From Tetranychus cinnabarinus (Eukaryota > Arthropoda > Arachnida > Trombidiformes > Tetranychidae), in assembly GCA_022266195.1 (NCBI GenBank), contig WHVY01000004.1:4419501-4483500 (forward strand): a stretch of DNA of 64,000 bases. Reading direction: 5' to 3'. The notes beneath the pieces are model-generated. The model was not told the origin of the DNA. It saw only the letters and a list, made by a program, of their open reading frames with translations, and did not search any database. Positions 28,386-37,711 of this stretch are shown in pieces. Each line of letters starts with the position of its first letter. The first letter of the stretch is position 1. The translations under genes and the position numbers were made by a program.

Positions 28386-28627
28386 ATGACAGAAATGAGA
28401 GATTACATTGTCATTAAACTCAAAGAAATGGGATTCGATGAAGAAAAGATTGAAAGAGCGTGCAACTCAACAACATGTGAATCGCTCGATCAGGTGATGG
28501 AGTGGATCATTGTCGAAAGTGAAAAGAGCTTAAATTCTGTTAATGAGAGCAACTGTTCCCGGTGACAACTCTGAAGCTACTAAATGTGAAGCGGATAAAC
28601 TTTCAAATGCTGATTCAGGAGAATCAT
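28386..28627 (+). pseudogene. Truncated UBXN1 copy keeping only the UBA domain
   Basis: From the ATG at 28386 the sequence equals the intact gene for about 55 codons, covering the whole UBA ubiquitin-binding domain (motifs KEMGFDEEKIERAC and QVMEWII). After NES, short deletions (about 5 and 13 bp compared with 33759-33795) shift the frame and create a TGA at 28563-28565. Without that stop the homology would still end at 28627, before the coiled coil and UBX domain. The predicted peptide is 59 residues. The promoter motifs and the start codon are intact, so a UBA-only peptide could still be made. Otherwise this is a duplication remnant. Confidence 0.85.
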
Positions 28628-28795
28628 GAGCTGACGGGTTCTCGTTTACCCTTACCGTTCGAACTTGAGTCGATTTGAGTCCTGGCATCCAGATCTCCCT
28701 AAGTGGAGGGCCCTTGATGTCCTCAAGCGGAAACGTTTAAGACATGGCTTGTGCGTAGCACAAGTGCCTTTAAGGAAAAGTCACACCAAGAACTG
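28628..28795 (+). other. GC-richer insert of unknown origin
   Basis: Immediately after the duplication breakpoint the base composition becomes clearly less AT-rich for about 170 bp, then returns to AT-rich sequence. It contains a perfect 7-bp hairpin (CTTGTGC, loop GTA, GCACAAG) at 28748-28764 and the motif GAGGGCCCTT. It could be a terminal fragment of a retroelement or SINE-like repeat, but I cannot match it to a family and see no direct repeats at its ends. Confidence 0.4.
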
Positions 28796-29765
28796 AGTCA
28801 ATAATTATAAATTTAATTTAATCAATTAATTTCTTTCTTTGATTTCTTTGTTTTTGTTTATTTAACTTATCAAGATTGAGTCTTTTAGTCTTCTTTCCTG
28901 ACAGAATGCACCTAAGCCATGCAATTTCTTCAATTATTTTGCACGGCAACTTTGTGAGTCAATTTTAAGTACAAATGCATAAAAGTGTTAATTTGTAAAA
29001 TCAATAATATTTTTTCAAATACTGAATAAATTTATAGTAAATTTGTAAATATTTATCATGGTAAGAAATTAAATCGGCTCTAAAGCATGGAGTATTTCAA
29101 GGTTTTAAGAATATCACAGAACTTCAAGCAATCAAGCTTTCTTTGTTCTCTTTGAAACCGCTTTTTCTATGACTAAACGCGTTATAAATTCCGGTATAAG
29201 TTCATTTAAAAGCTCCATTTATGCCGATGAAAGCGTATTCAATTTCACCATCATTCTTGGGTTAACTGATGAGATTATTCAACTGTTTTCATTACATTAT
29301 AAACAATCAAATCTCAGAATAATCGAAAACTGTTGATTGTTTTCATGGTGCTCCGTAGGGTTAAAGAACCCTGAGAGCTTGAAGGGAGAAAGTTGTGAGA
29401 CAAGTTTGTATATCCTTTGCGGTTCAATTGTTCAACTCTGTTTATTTTGTTTCTTGCTCTCAATATGATCAATTAATGTTGATCTTTTCTTTTCTCGATC
29501 TTTAAACATGTTAATTGTTCCATTATTGGATTAACACATTTCCCATCACATCAAGTTTATCCAAAGAGTAAGAGTAAAGTCCTCTTTGGCTCAACTTGAA
29601 TGCTATAATACCACAGATCAACGGAATAATCAAACAGTGATTATTTTAATGAGGCAAACAAACTCAAGTGACCGCCATTTGCTCAATTTACAATACCTAA
29701 TGAGTTGCTTTACTTTGCCAGGAATCCTGTTGATTGTGTATTAATTTGAATTTTTTGAGTTTCAG
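28796..29765. other. AT-rich non-coding spacer
   Basis: No coding sequence was recognised. A small perfect hairpin (AGGGTT, loop AAAG, AACCCT) lies at 29357-29372. The right end becomes the acceptor and first recognisable exon of the TMEM19 pseudogene. Confidence 0.5.
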
Positions 29766-30712
29766 CTGACTTGCCCTCTCCAATAAGATGGCTTTTTTCA
29801 TTCTTGATACCTTAGTTGTCAGTCATGCATGGCTATCTGAGAAAACATCTCGACTGGACCGGAGTTATTATTGGTAAGAGCGTGTTTTTAAGATTCCAAT
29901 GATTTCCTTTCTTATCAAATCACTAACATTTTTTTCTTTTCTTTCAGCCTTCATCATTAGCTTCATCTTAACATTGAGTAATTACTGTTTCATTGTGAGC
30001 TTGTTTACGTTTTTTTTCACCTCATTCAAAGTAACCCAGTACAAGAATCACTTGAAAAGGAAAATACTGCCAAATCAAGATGAAACAAGGTGACGCAACT
30101 GGCTTCAAGTTATGTGTAATGCTGGAGTTGCCTCGCAATTTGCCATTATTTTCATGCTGGAACGAGGTATAACCAATGAAAACCCAATCAATTTCAAGTT
30201 TGACTATTACTCATCCTAGTTTGCCATGGGAGTTTTAGGAAGTATCGCTTGTAATAATGGGGACACATGGGGATCTGAATTGAGTCTTGCTCAGACTCGT
30301 GGTAATCCAAGATCACTAATTTTCGGAAAGTTCCAAGAGCCACCAATGGCGATGTAACATTGGTGGACTTATATTCTCAGGACTTGGTGGTCTGGTTATT
30401 GGATTGTCTTATTATTTAACTCTTATACTTTGTGCTAATCGTGATGTTCTAGCTATTAGTCCTCCTCAATGGCCAATAATTATGGTCGGGTGCCTAGCTG
30501 GTCTAGTAGGCTCCATTGTCGATTCAATTCTAGTAGCAACCCTGCAATTCTCTGGTTTTAATCGGGAAACTGGTAAAATGGTTGAAGCTCCTGGTGAAAA
30601 CGTTGAATGGATCAGTGGTATCCGGTTTTTAGACAACCATTCAATCAATCTGTTCTCATCTCTTATATTGGCTCTTCTTACACCAAGGATCTCTCAATTA
30701 TTCTGGTCATGA
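29766..30712 (+). pseudogene. TMEM19: TMEM19-like membrane protein pseudogene
   Basis: TMEM19 is a conserved multi-pass membrane protein of the DUF92 family, of poorly known function. The homology runs in order: RWLFSF, WLSEKTSRLDWTGVII, then after a retained intron (29874-29947, GTAAGA..TTTCAG) AFIISFILTLSNYC, SLFTFFFTSFK, RNWLQVMCNAGV, GDTWGSEL, PPQWPIIMVGCLAGLVGSIV and LDNHSINLFSSL, to a TGA at 30710. It is broken by an in-frame TAG with frameshift near 29813, TGA at 30091-30093, TAG at 30217-30219, and at least two frameshifts between about 30325 and 30365. The retained intron shows it arose by DNA duplication, not by reverse transcription of mRNA. Earlier exons are missing. Confidence 0.88.
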
Positions 30713-31127
30713 TATTTGATACCAAATGTTTCCAGATTAAAATGAAACACTCAAAAAACTTTCAGCCAAATGAAACTATTCGATCTATTCGAGCTCGCTC
30801 TATTCGATCGTTTTTCTATCAAGTCGTAATCAACTGGTGGATCATCAATTCTGCCAACTCTACTAGTCTAACACAAAGAAACTCCTTATAACTATCATGA
30901 TTCAGCAATCAACTCATGTTTTTCTTGTATTGCTTGGTGATTTGTGGTAGTCTCTCCGCAATGAAAATCAAACTTGAACTGCCTTGAACGACACACAATG
31001 AAATGTGAATATCTTGATGAATCTTGTTTTTCTTGTTCTGTTATTACTGCAAATATGTTTTATTTACAATCGGCTTTGTCAAATATCAACTGAGCTTAAC
31101 TTAAAGATGAATCAAAACGCTGATCAA
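30713..31127. other. Non-coding spacer between TMEM19 pseudogene and copy B
   Basis: AT-rich with no recognised gene. An open frame up to about 30891 continues past the pseudogene in another frame, but it has no homology that I can see. Confidence 0.5.
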
Positions 31128-31232
31128 AGTTCCATTTAACAGAATACTTGACAAAACTTGACCTCGAGTATTCTAAAAGTAACACCAAGAAATAATTTTG
31201 AGAAATTAATAATCCAATTTTTCTTAATAAAT
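31128..31232 (-). pseudogene. RALGAPB exon/intron scrap
   Basis: These 105 bp align without gaps to 23675-23779, with two mismatches seen. They carry the 5' part of RALGAPB exon 3 (the stretch read from 23719 down to 23675) and the adjoining intron. The scrap is joined directly to the copy of 27397 onward through a shared TAAAT. It proves that the duplicated block once reached into RALGAPB and later lost about 3.6 kb. Confidence 0.9.
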
Positions 31233-31349
31233 TTAAGTAATAAGACTATTATTATACACTTGATGTAGTAAAAAATAATAAAAAAATATAATCAATAGAA
31301 GGCTTTAATTAAACCAAAATCAAAAATTAAAACATTTTGCTTTTTTCAG

Positions 31350-31402
31350 GTTACTCCTCAACTGGTTTTATTGGTTCACAGGTTCACCTTTTCACAGATG
31401 GC
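31350..31402 (+). other. Possible non-coding first exon (copy B)
   Basis: A 53-nt stretch between TTTTTTCAG and GTAAGT, the same as 27518-27570 in copy A. If used, it would be an alternative leader exon for the intact UBXN1 gene. Confidence 0.25.
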
Positions 31403-32811
31403 GTAAGTTTCTCAGCATTTGATTTAAAATGCAATTTTTCGGACAATTATTAGCTCTAATTATTAATTAAGATCAATTAAGCTTTGAAAATATCAATTTA
31501 CGATTAAAAATGTAAATAAGCTCAATTTTTACTGAATGGGTTTCAATCTTGAAATCGCTTGCAGTCGTAGTTAGAATTCAATTGAGTTTACCAATTAGTG
31601 TCATTTCTCTTCATTTAAAACAATTAGATTGAATTGAGAATTGAAATAAAATAAGAATTGACAGAAATTTGACAATTAGAACCATCTTAAATATTTGTAA
31701 TCATCAACAATGAATTTTTGCTAATGTTTACTGTTAAAATTGAAGAGTGAACAAATATTTTGTAATTTCAAGTTTTGCGGGTTTTCTTCATAGTAGCTGA
31801 CAACAGAAAAAGATTGCTTTTATTGAACCTGACGATGCAAGTTTATTTTCTTCCGATTATCAATCACCTATCCTAAATTAATTAGGACTTTTGAAATTTA
31901 ACATTAAATTACTGTTTTAAAGCTATCTAAATTGTCAAAGTTCAACTTCTTGTTGGTAAGTAGATTTTAAATTCTTTTCGACCTGTAAATAATGCTTTTC
32001 ATAATCCAATCTGTGAAAGCCAGCTTTTGCTATTCATCACCAACTTAACCTAGGCTCTAATTGTTGAGCAAAACTCAACCAGAATATCTAAACCAGTTTG
32101 AGATGCGATTGTAAAGCTTACTTTCTAATCATTAGCGTCAGTTTGAATCTAGCCTAACATGGTTCTGTTTGGAATCGACTCTGGAAGTTTTACTCTTGTT
32201 TGTTTTTGTATTTTTGAAGCTTTAATCTAGTAAAATGTTTTGGATTACTCATTTAAGTAGTTGATCTAGATAGAACGTGAATCTGCGAAAAAGTAAAATT
32301 AGTGAAAGTTAAGAATTTTTTGGTCCTAATTGAGATTTTTTCATCAATCGCTTTACAAAATGGTAATGAATAATTTGTAATTTCAAGCTGAGCGGGGTTT
32401 CTTCCTAGTGGCTGTTAATTGAACAAGATTGCGATCATTGAAATTGAGCTCATTTTTGAGTAGATATTTTGTGTGAAAAAGACAAGCTTGTCAATTTTTG
32501 CTTTGAATTTTTGTAATTTAAATATCTTGATCTAAGTGGTTTAATAATCAAATCGAGGTGAGTTGATTCGTATTCTCTATTGTATATGTTATTTTCGTAT
32601 CAATTCAATTGGTTTTACTTTAGAATCCAACATAAGACTCGATCCTTCAAGACTAATTTTAAAATCAAATCTTCGGACTTTCTATATGCTGTGGCTTAAT
32701 TTTCGCCATGAAAAAATTTCTCTTTAAAATCTTATGGATTTTTAAAACGTCTGGTTGACACTCCCTCGCTCCATCAGTCCTTATTTTTGTGTCTTCTAAA
32801 CTAATCTTCGC

Positions 32812-33344
32812 AACTTTAAAGTGGTATGTTCCAGATTCACCAATCTTTTAAGCTTTAAAGACATAAGCTTCGAGTTAAGCGTTTAAGCGTTGGGTCTAAA
32901 AATTTATTTTTTAAATTAAATGAGATACAAAATCAATATTTCGATAATTTAAGCACCTAGAATCATCATTTTTTCAACAATTATTAGATTTTATCATGGG
33001 CTATATGATATTCATTATTAAATAAATCAGCTCAGATTTTTCTAGGTATTTAGTCATATGTTATAGTCAGTAATTAAATCATAATGATGAAAGAATGATG
33101 AATGTAAGTGCTGCCGTTCTCAAAATATTGAGACTCAAGTTATGAGGCCGATGACGCAAAATCAAGAGAACTGTCGATTAATTTAAAAAAATGTTCTATC
33201 ATTGATGAGTACCTACAATTTACCAATTTATATCGACGAATGAAAGTTTTAGCTCTCTAACACTTAGTTTTAACTTTTAACCCGAAGAGATTATTTCTTA
33301 AAAGCTTAAAAGATTGGTGAATTTGGACCAAACCCTTTAAAGTT
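32812..33344. mobile_element. MITE-like element with imperfect terminal inverted repeats
   Basis: The left end (about 32812-32870, AACTTTAAAG...TTCACCAATCTTTTAAGCTT) is the imperfect reverse complement of the right end (about 33280-33344, AAGCTTAAAAGATTGGTGAA...CTTTAAAGTT). The core match ATTCACCAATCTTTTAAGCTT is unbroken. The roughly 530-bp interior has no coding sequence, which fits a non-autonomous DNA transposon. I could not define a target-site duplication. It lies wholly within the block missing from copy A. Confidence 0.6.
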
Positions 33345-33440
33345 ATCTGTCTTTGAGTGGGTTATTTACCATTTTAAGCCGCTTAGCAACTTTCCTCTTT
33401 CTGTTTGAAATTTCTGCTGTTTTGGTTTTATATTTTTCCA

Positions 33441-33475
33441 TATAAATTGAGTTTTGCATTGGTTTTTATTCAGTT
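33441..33475 (+). promoter_or_regulatory. UBXN1: TATA and initiator of UBXN1
   Basis: TATAAA at 33441-33446 and TCAGTT at 33470-33475 are spaced so that the initiator A (33472) lies 31 bp downstream of the TATA box, the expected distance. The leader to the ATG would be 124 nt. A possible acceptor (TTTTGATAG) just before the ATG hints at an alternative spliced leader. Confidence 0.6.
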
Positions 33476-33595
33476 GCTTTCTATTGTTCAAAGTGTTAAG
33501 GTGTCTCTTTCAACCACGTGAACTTCTCATTTCATTGTTTCATCTCATTCTAACACTGTTTCTACTGTATTTAATTTTTGATAGTGCAATTCAAA

Positions 33596-34574
33596 ATGAC
33601 AGAAATGAGAGATTACATTGTGATTAAACTCAAAGAAATGGGATTCGATGAAGAAAAGATTGAAAGAGCGTGCAACTCAACAACATGTGAATCGCTCGAT
33701 CAGGTGATGGAGTGGATCATTGTCGAAAGTGAAAAGAGCTTAAATTCTGTTAATGAGAGTAAACCAACTGTTCCAACTCTGAAGCTTGGTGACATCTCTG
33801 AAGCTACTAAATGTGAAGCGGATAAACTTTCAAATGCTGATTCAGGAGAATCATCAGTCAAAAAGGAAGTCATTAAAACTCCAGAGGAGATCGAAGCTGA
33901 AAAGCGTCGCTATGAAGAAAAGATCAAACAACGAAGAATTGCTCGGGAACAAGAGGAGCGTCAACAAGAGATAGAAAAAGAAAAAAGCCGGAGACAAACT
34001 GGTTCAGAAATTTCCAAGTATCGTGAGCAATACGAAACTCAAGAAAAAATAAGAATTGCTCAAGAAATTCGCAGAGAAAAACTTGAGAAAGAGGCTCATA
34101 AGAAAGCAGTTCTCGGTAAGTAATTTTTTTGTCTCTGTTTTCCAGTTTATTTATTTATTCATTGTATTTACAAATTATTTTATCTCCATAGAGCAAATTA
34201 AAAAAGATAGAGAGGCAATGAAGAGAGAAAACCAATCCTCACAGCCATCAACGCCATCAACAAGTGGGTCTACTCCTAACAAGGTGGTAAACACCGGTAG
34301 CTCTAGCACTGAATGTCGCCTTGCCATCAGACTTCCTGATGGAAAATCTCTCCTCCACACTTTCACCCCTAATGAGCAACTTGCCGCTGTCAGATTGTAT
34401 ATCCAATTGAACCGTAAGGATCTAGTCGGACCTGCCAACACTTCGCAGCCCATAAAATTGATCATGCCACCCAATAAGGTATTTACTGAAGATGATATGG
34501 AAAGGACACTACTTGATCTGGGTCTTCATCCGTCGGCAAGACTAATAGTTGCCGATCTAAAAAAACCCTTGTAG
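33596..34574 (+). CDS. UBXN1: UBX domain-containing protein 1 (SAKS1-like)
   Basis: UBXN1 is an adaptor that binds ubiquitin chains through its UBA domain and the p97/VCP ATPase through its UBX domain, acting in protein quality control. Two exons, 33596-34115 and 34192-34574, join at CTC G|AG CAA and give 300 residues, close to the usual length of about 300. Residues 1-45 form the UBA domain (KEMGFDEEKIERAC, QVMEWII). Residues about 90-190 are a charged, Glu/Arg/Lys-rich coiled coil. Residues about 215-298 are the UBX domain (CRLAIRLPDGKSL, TLLDLGLHPSARL). The start is the first ATG; the frame is open a few codons further up, but only from a TTG. It lies convergent with SGTA. Confidence 0.95.
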
Positions 34575-34650
34575 AAACATGGAGTTATGTTATGCTCATT
34601 TTCTATAAAATTAACTTTTTTACTTTCAATTTAGATTGATTAAAATCTAT

Positions 34651-34656
34651 AATAAA
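34651..34656 (+). terminator. UBXN1: Polyadenylation signal of UBXN1
   Basis: AATAAA lies 77 nt past the UBXN1 stop codon, the first such signal downstream. Confidence 0.6.
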
Positions 34657-34744
34657 ATTACTTCGTGTTTACATTATTTTCATTTTTTAATTGTATACAA
34701 AGCTGCATTAAGAGGGCTGAAAATTACCATTGAATTAACGAGTT

Positions 34745-34960
34745 TAAACTCATAAGTTTGATAATGCCATCAAACAAAATATTTACTAAAGGTAGGGAAA
34801 GGACACCACTTGATCCGGGTCTTGATCTATCGGCAAGTTGCCGAAAAGCTGAAGAAAGCCTTTGCTGAAAGATGTCTTCCTTGTTCATTGATTTAGATTG
34901 AACAAAAAAACTATAAAAATACTTTGTTTACATAATTATTTGCATTTCTTAAAGTTGAAT
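34745..34960 (+). pseudogene. Decayed tandem copy of the UBXN1 3' end
   Basis: The sequence parallels the end of UBXN1 exon 2 and its 3' UTR (about 34448-34690) in order: GATAATGCCA...ATTTACT, GGAAAGGACAC.ACTTGAT, GGGTCTT, ATC...TCGGCAAG, GTTGCCGA, then TTTAGATTGA, CTATAA and GTTTACAT with T-rich sequence. Indels and in-frame stops (for example AAAGGTAGGG) break the frame. It is much older than the A/B duplication, judging by the many differences. Confidence 0.75.
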
Positions 34961-35127
34961 AGTTTGATTAAAAGCGAATGTTTAAATAAAAATTGGAATC
35001 AGATAGTTTTAATTAAAATCAATTGCAAATTTAATCGTCGCGATGTGTGTGTTAGAGATTTTAACTATCGATTTAACAAATGTTCAACTCGTCTTTAACC
35101 AGCTAGAGATTTTATATTTCGATAAAT

Positions 35128-35167
35128 TTGTGGTAATGCCATTCAAAGAAATTTCATCAAAGGTCTA
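35128..35167 (+). pseudogene. Second, fainter copy of the UBXN1 tail
   Basis: GTAATGCCATTCAAAGAAATTT followed by CATCAAAGGTCTAG resembles GATAATGCCATCAAACAAAATATTTACTAAAGGTAG at about 34760-34795, which itself derives from UBXN1 exon 2. Only about 40 bp is recognisable. It abuts the 3' end of SGTA. Confidence 0.45.
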
Positions 35168-35195
35168 GTGATTCAAAAATCAATACCAAGGAAAG

Positions 35196-35201
35196 TTTAT
35201 T
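35196..35201 (-). terminator. SGTA: Polyadenylation signal of SGTA
   Basis: AATAAA on the minus strand lies about 23 nt past the SGTA stop codon. This is close but usable, and it would make a very short 3' UTR. Confidence 0.5.
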
Positions 35202-35223
35202 ACGAGTCTTCGTAGAGTTGCAT

Positions 35224-36919
35224 TTAAGGATTGTTGTTGGAATTATTATTATCATTTGGTGGATTAGCGCCATTACCACCTACATTTCGTCGAATCTGAT
35301 CATATAATTCAGGATTCATGTTTTCAAATTGTCGAGCTAGTTGTTGACCGATGTTCATCATTGTGTCTAAATTAAATCCTGACAAAGGATCAGTTGGTAA
35401 GCCTCCAGGACCAGTTGGAGGAGCCCCTGAACCGGCATCACCAGCTGGTGGAAAATTACTTTGAAGATTAGGGATACCGGATGGAGCCCCAGAGGGTACT
35501 CCGCTTGGAGCTCCGGAAGGAGCACCGGGAGGAGCTCCAGGGCGCCCACCACCAGCAAGGGAACCAAAAACATTGCTCATCATATCGCGTACCATGTTTT
35601 GCATATTAGGATCTTGAAGAATACCTTCGGCGACTTGAGCGATTGCTGGGTTTTGTAGAATGGTTGAAAATGGATTTGTCCTCTGGAAAAAAAAATTGTT
35701 TGAAAAAATTAAATGAGATAAGATCGAAGATAAAAGATAATATTTGAAACTAACCTCGAGCTCGGCAATGTTATCCTCAGCCACTTTGAGGTTACTAGCA
35801 TAGCTATCATTGTTAGGATCGAGTTCCAAAGCTTTTTTGTAATTCTCTCGAGCAAGATGGTGGTTATTCAAATTAGCATAAGCTAAGCCCATCCGTCCAT
35901 AGGCTTTACTGTAGTTGGGATCTATTTCAATGGCTCGTCGACAGTCTTCAATAGCAAATGTATGTTGATTCAATTTACTGTAAGCAGCAGCACTGTAAAA
36001 TGAAACCAATATTAAAAATACCTCATTAGCATGAAATAACGATTGGTTAACGTTAACTTTTGATTAGGTGCAACGTATTCATGGTAATTTTTATGCAAGT
36101 CACTGACTAATTATCACACCATGAACAAAATTAAAGACTGTACAAACCAATGCTAGAGAAGAGAGTGATGACTAAACATCGAGATAATCGATTGATTTGA
36201 AAGATGACAAGCTGGACTTTAAATGAAACTGCCATAAAAATTAATATGACATTGAACATGGCATGTAGCATTTTTTTCAGCATTAAACACGATTATTTGT
36301 TGCGATTAAATAAAAAGTAACTTATTACAAACTAACCGGTTACAGTAGAAAACAGCATTCTTAGGATCCAATTTAATGGCTTTAGTGTAAGAGTCCAATG
36401 CATCCTTATATTGTTCTACCTTCATTAGATCATTTCCCCTTGTTTTAAGGTATTCTGCTTCTCTGCGATCTTCTTCTGATACAGGCTCATCGGTATCCTA
36501 AATGAAACAGTAAAAACGATAAATTAAAAGTAAAATGTCTATCCACGGACAAAAAGTGGTGTAAAAAGACAGAAGAAAGAAGTTCATGCTATACCTTGCC
36601 TATTGGTTCGTTTTTGATGGCATCTTTGAAAATATCAACCAAAGACCGAGATGGTAAAAGATGAACATCACTTGAGCTGATACGATAAACTGTTTCCAAA
36701 CACTGAATGGCAACTGGAACAAGAAAAAGGCGAAGGTGTCAAAAATTGAAGGAAATAAAATTAAACACTCTGTCGACAAATTTATTAAAAATTTATGATT
36801 GTAAAACAAAGAATCTTACCCTCTAAGCCTTCTTTATCTTCACCAGTCAAATCATCACTTCTTAATTGGTCACCAAGATATTGGACAATACTTGCTGCTA
36901 AACGTTTCTCAAAAGACAT
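35224..36919 (-). CDS. SGTA: Small glutamine-rich TPR-containing co-chaperone (SGT)
   Basis: SGT proteins dimerise, bind Hsp70/Hsp90 tails with a TPR domain, and hand tail-anchored and mislocalised membrane proteins to the BAG6/GET pathway in the cytosol. Five exons (36919-36820, 36713-36595, 36497-36337, 35992-35755, 35682-35224) total 1,077 nt, or 358 residues. Residues 1-70 are the N-terminal dimerisation region (FEKRLAASIVQYL, ALKNEP-like IKNEPIG). Three TPRs span about 80-190 (REAEYLKTRGNDLMKVEQY, NRAAAYSKL, YSKAYGRMGLAYANL). The C-terminal part has the family NP repeats (ILQNPAIAQ, LQDPNMQNMV) and ENMNPELYDQIRRN. The usual Gln-rich tail is replaced by GAPPGAPSGAPSG-type repeats and a poly-Asn end. 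It is convergent with UBXN1. Confidence 0.95.
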
Positions 36920-37711
36920 GATTAAATTAGTTGATTAAGATTTCAAAAATTGTTTTGAACGATTAAACTTATGTTATAATAATAAAATGAGTGATAATGT
37001 GAGTAAGCGTTAAATGAAAAATTACTTGCTTCTGGAGGATGAAAACAGACTCTCACTTACAGAGGCAGACGCGGGATTTTCACTTTTCTCAATGTGAATT
37101 GAAAAGCTTGAACGATTCCGATTCAAAATTGATTTTTTTATTGCAAATAATTTTATTCTGGTATAAAATTCAAGTTTTAGTTCAATTCGAATCTGATTCT
37201 GGACTATAATCCTCTGTAGATAAATAACAAAGACATAAAATAAAAAACTCTAGTTTCAAAATCTGCTGCATGATAATTAACGAAATGCTTCTAAAGACAT
37301 ACTTTTAGTGTCAATCTTTTCTTTGATTTTAGACAGTAATAGTTGCCTTTCAATCGTGATGATTTGAATTTACTCGTCACCTGTTGTTTAAAAATAAATA
37401 GCAATTTATCAGCGCTTCCAAATGAGATTTATTGATTGGAATTCGTTGATGGCAAGAATCTTTGTACAAAATTACAATTTTTAAATTTACAATCAAAATT
37501 ATATAAATTTACATGTATAAAATATTTTAGTTTTGGTATTGTTTATGATGAAGATTTTTAACTTTACTCATACTCTCGATTTCAAAATGAAAAAGATATC
37601 CTTCAAGATGAAATTTTTGAAAATTGGAAATCCGTCCGAGTTGTATCTTTCACGATTCATAAGATGAATACAATTCACATTACCTTTATAATACATTGAC
37701 AAGCTGCAATG
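36920..37711. other. Spacer between SGTA and GPATCH1
   Basis: Contains the SGTA promoter/leader and the GPATCH1 3' UTR. No further gene was seen. A TTTATT (AATAAA on the minus strand) near 37428 may be the GPATCH1 polyadenylation signal. Confidence 0.5.

Larger units (their letters stand above)
27397..28627 (+). repeat. Segmental duplication, copy A (UBXN1 upstream and 5' coding part)
   Basis: This block matches 31229-33854 almost base for base, with roughly 2 differences per 100 bases where I compared them. Relative to copy B it lacks two blocks, 31567-32191 and about 32595-33367. It ends inside UBXN1 codons, where the match stops abruptly at GAGAATCAT. The left end lies beside the RALGAPB leader, so this copy sits in the original RALGAPB-UBXN1 context. 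Confidence 0.9.
31229..33854 (+). repeat. Segmental duplication, copy B (UBXN1 upstream and 5' coding part)
   Basis: This is the counterpart of 27397-28627. It contains two blocks absent from copy A: 31567-32191 (replaced there by about 14 bp) and about 32595-33367. The latter is flanked by the 7-bp direct repeat GTTATTT at 32588-32594 and 33361-33367. It continues without a break into the functional UBXN1 gene. Confidence 0.9.

Noticed and set aside
29899..30093. Open frame ending at 30093 as an independent small gene
   Set aside because: It is part of the TMEM19 homology, crossing the acceptor at 29947 and ending at a nonsense codon.
33578..33595. Upstream extension of UBXN1 beginning at 33578
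   Set aside because: That codon is TTG; the first ATG is at 33596 and matches the family N-terminus.
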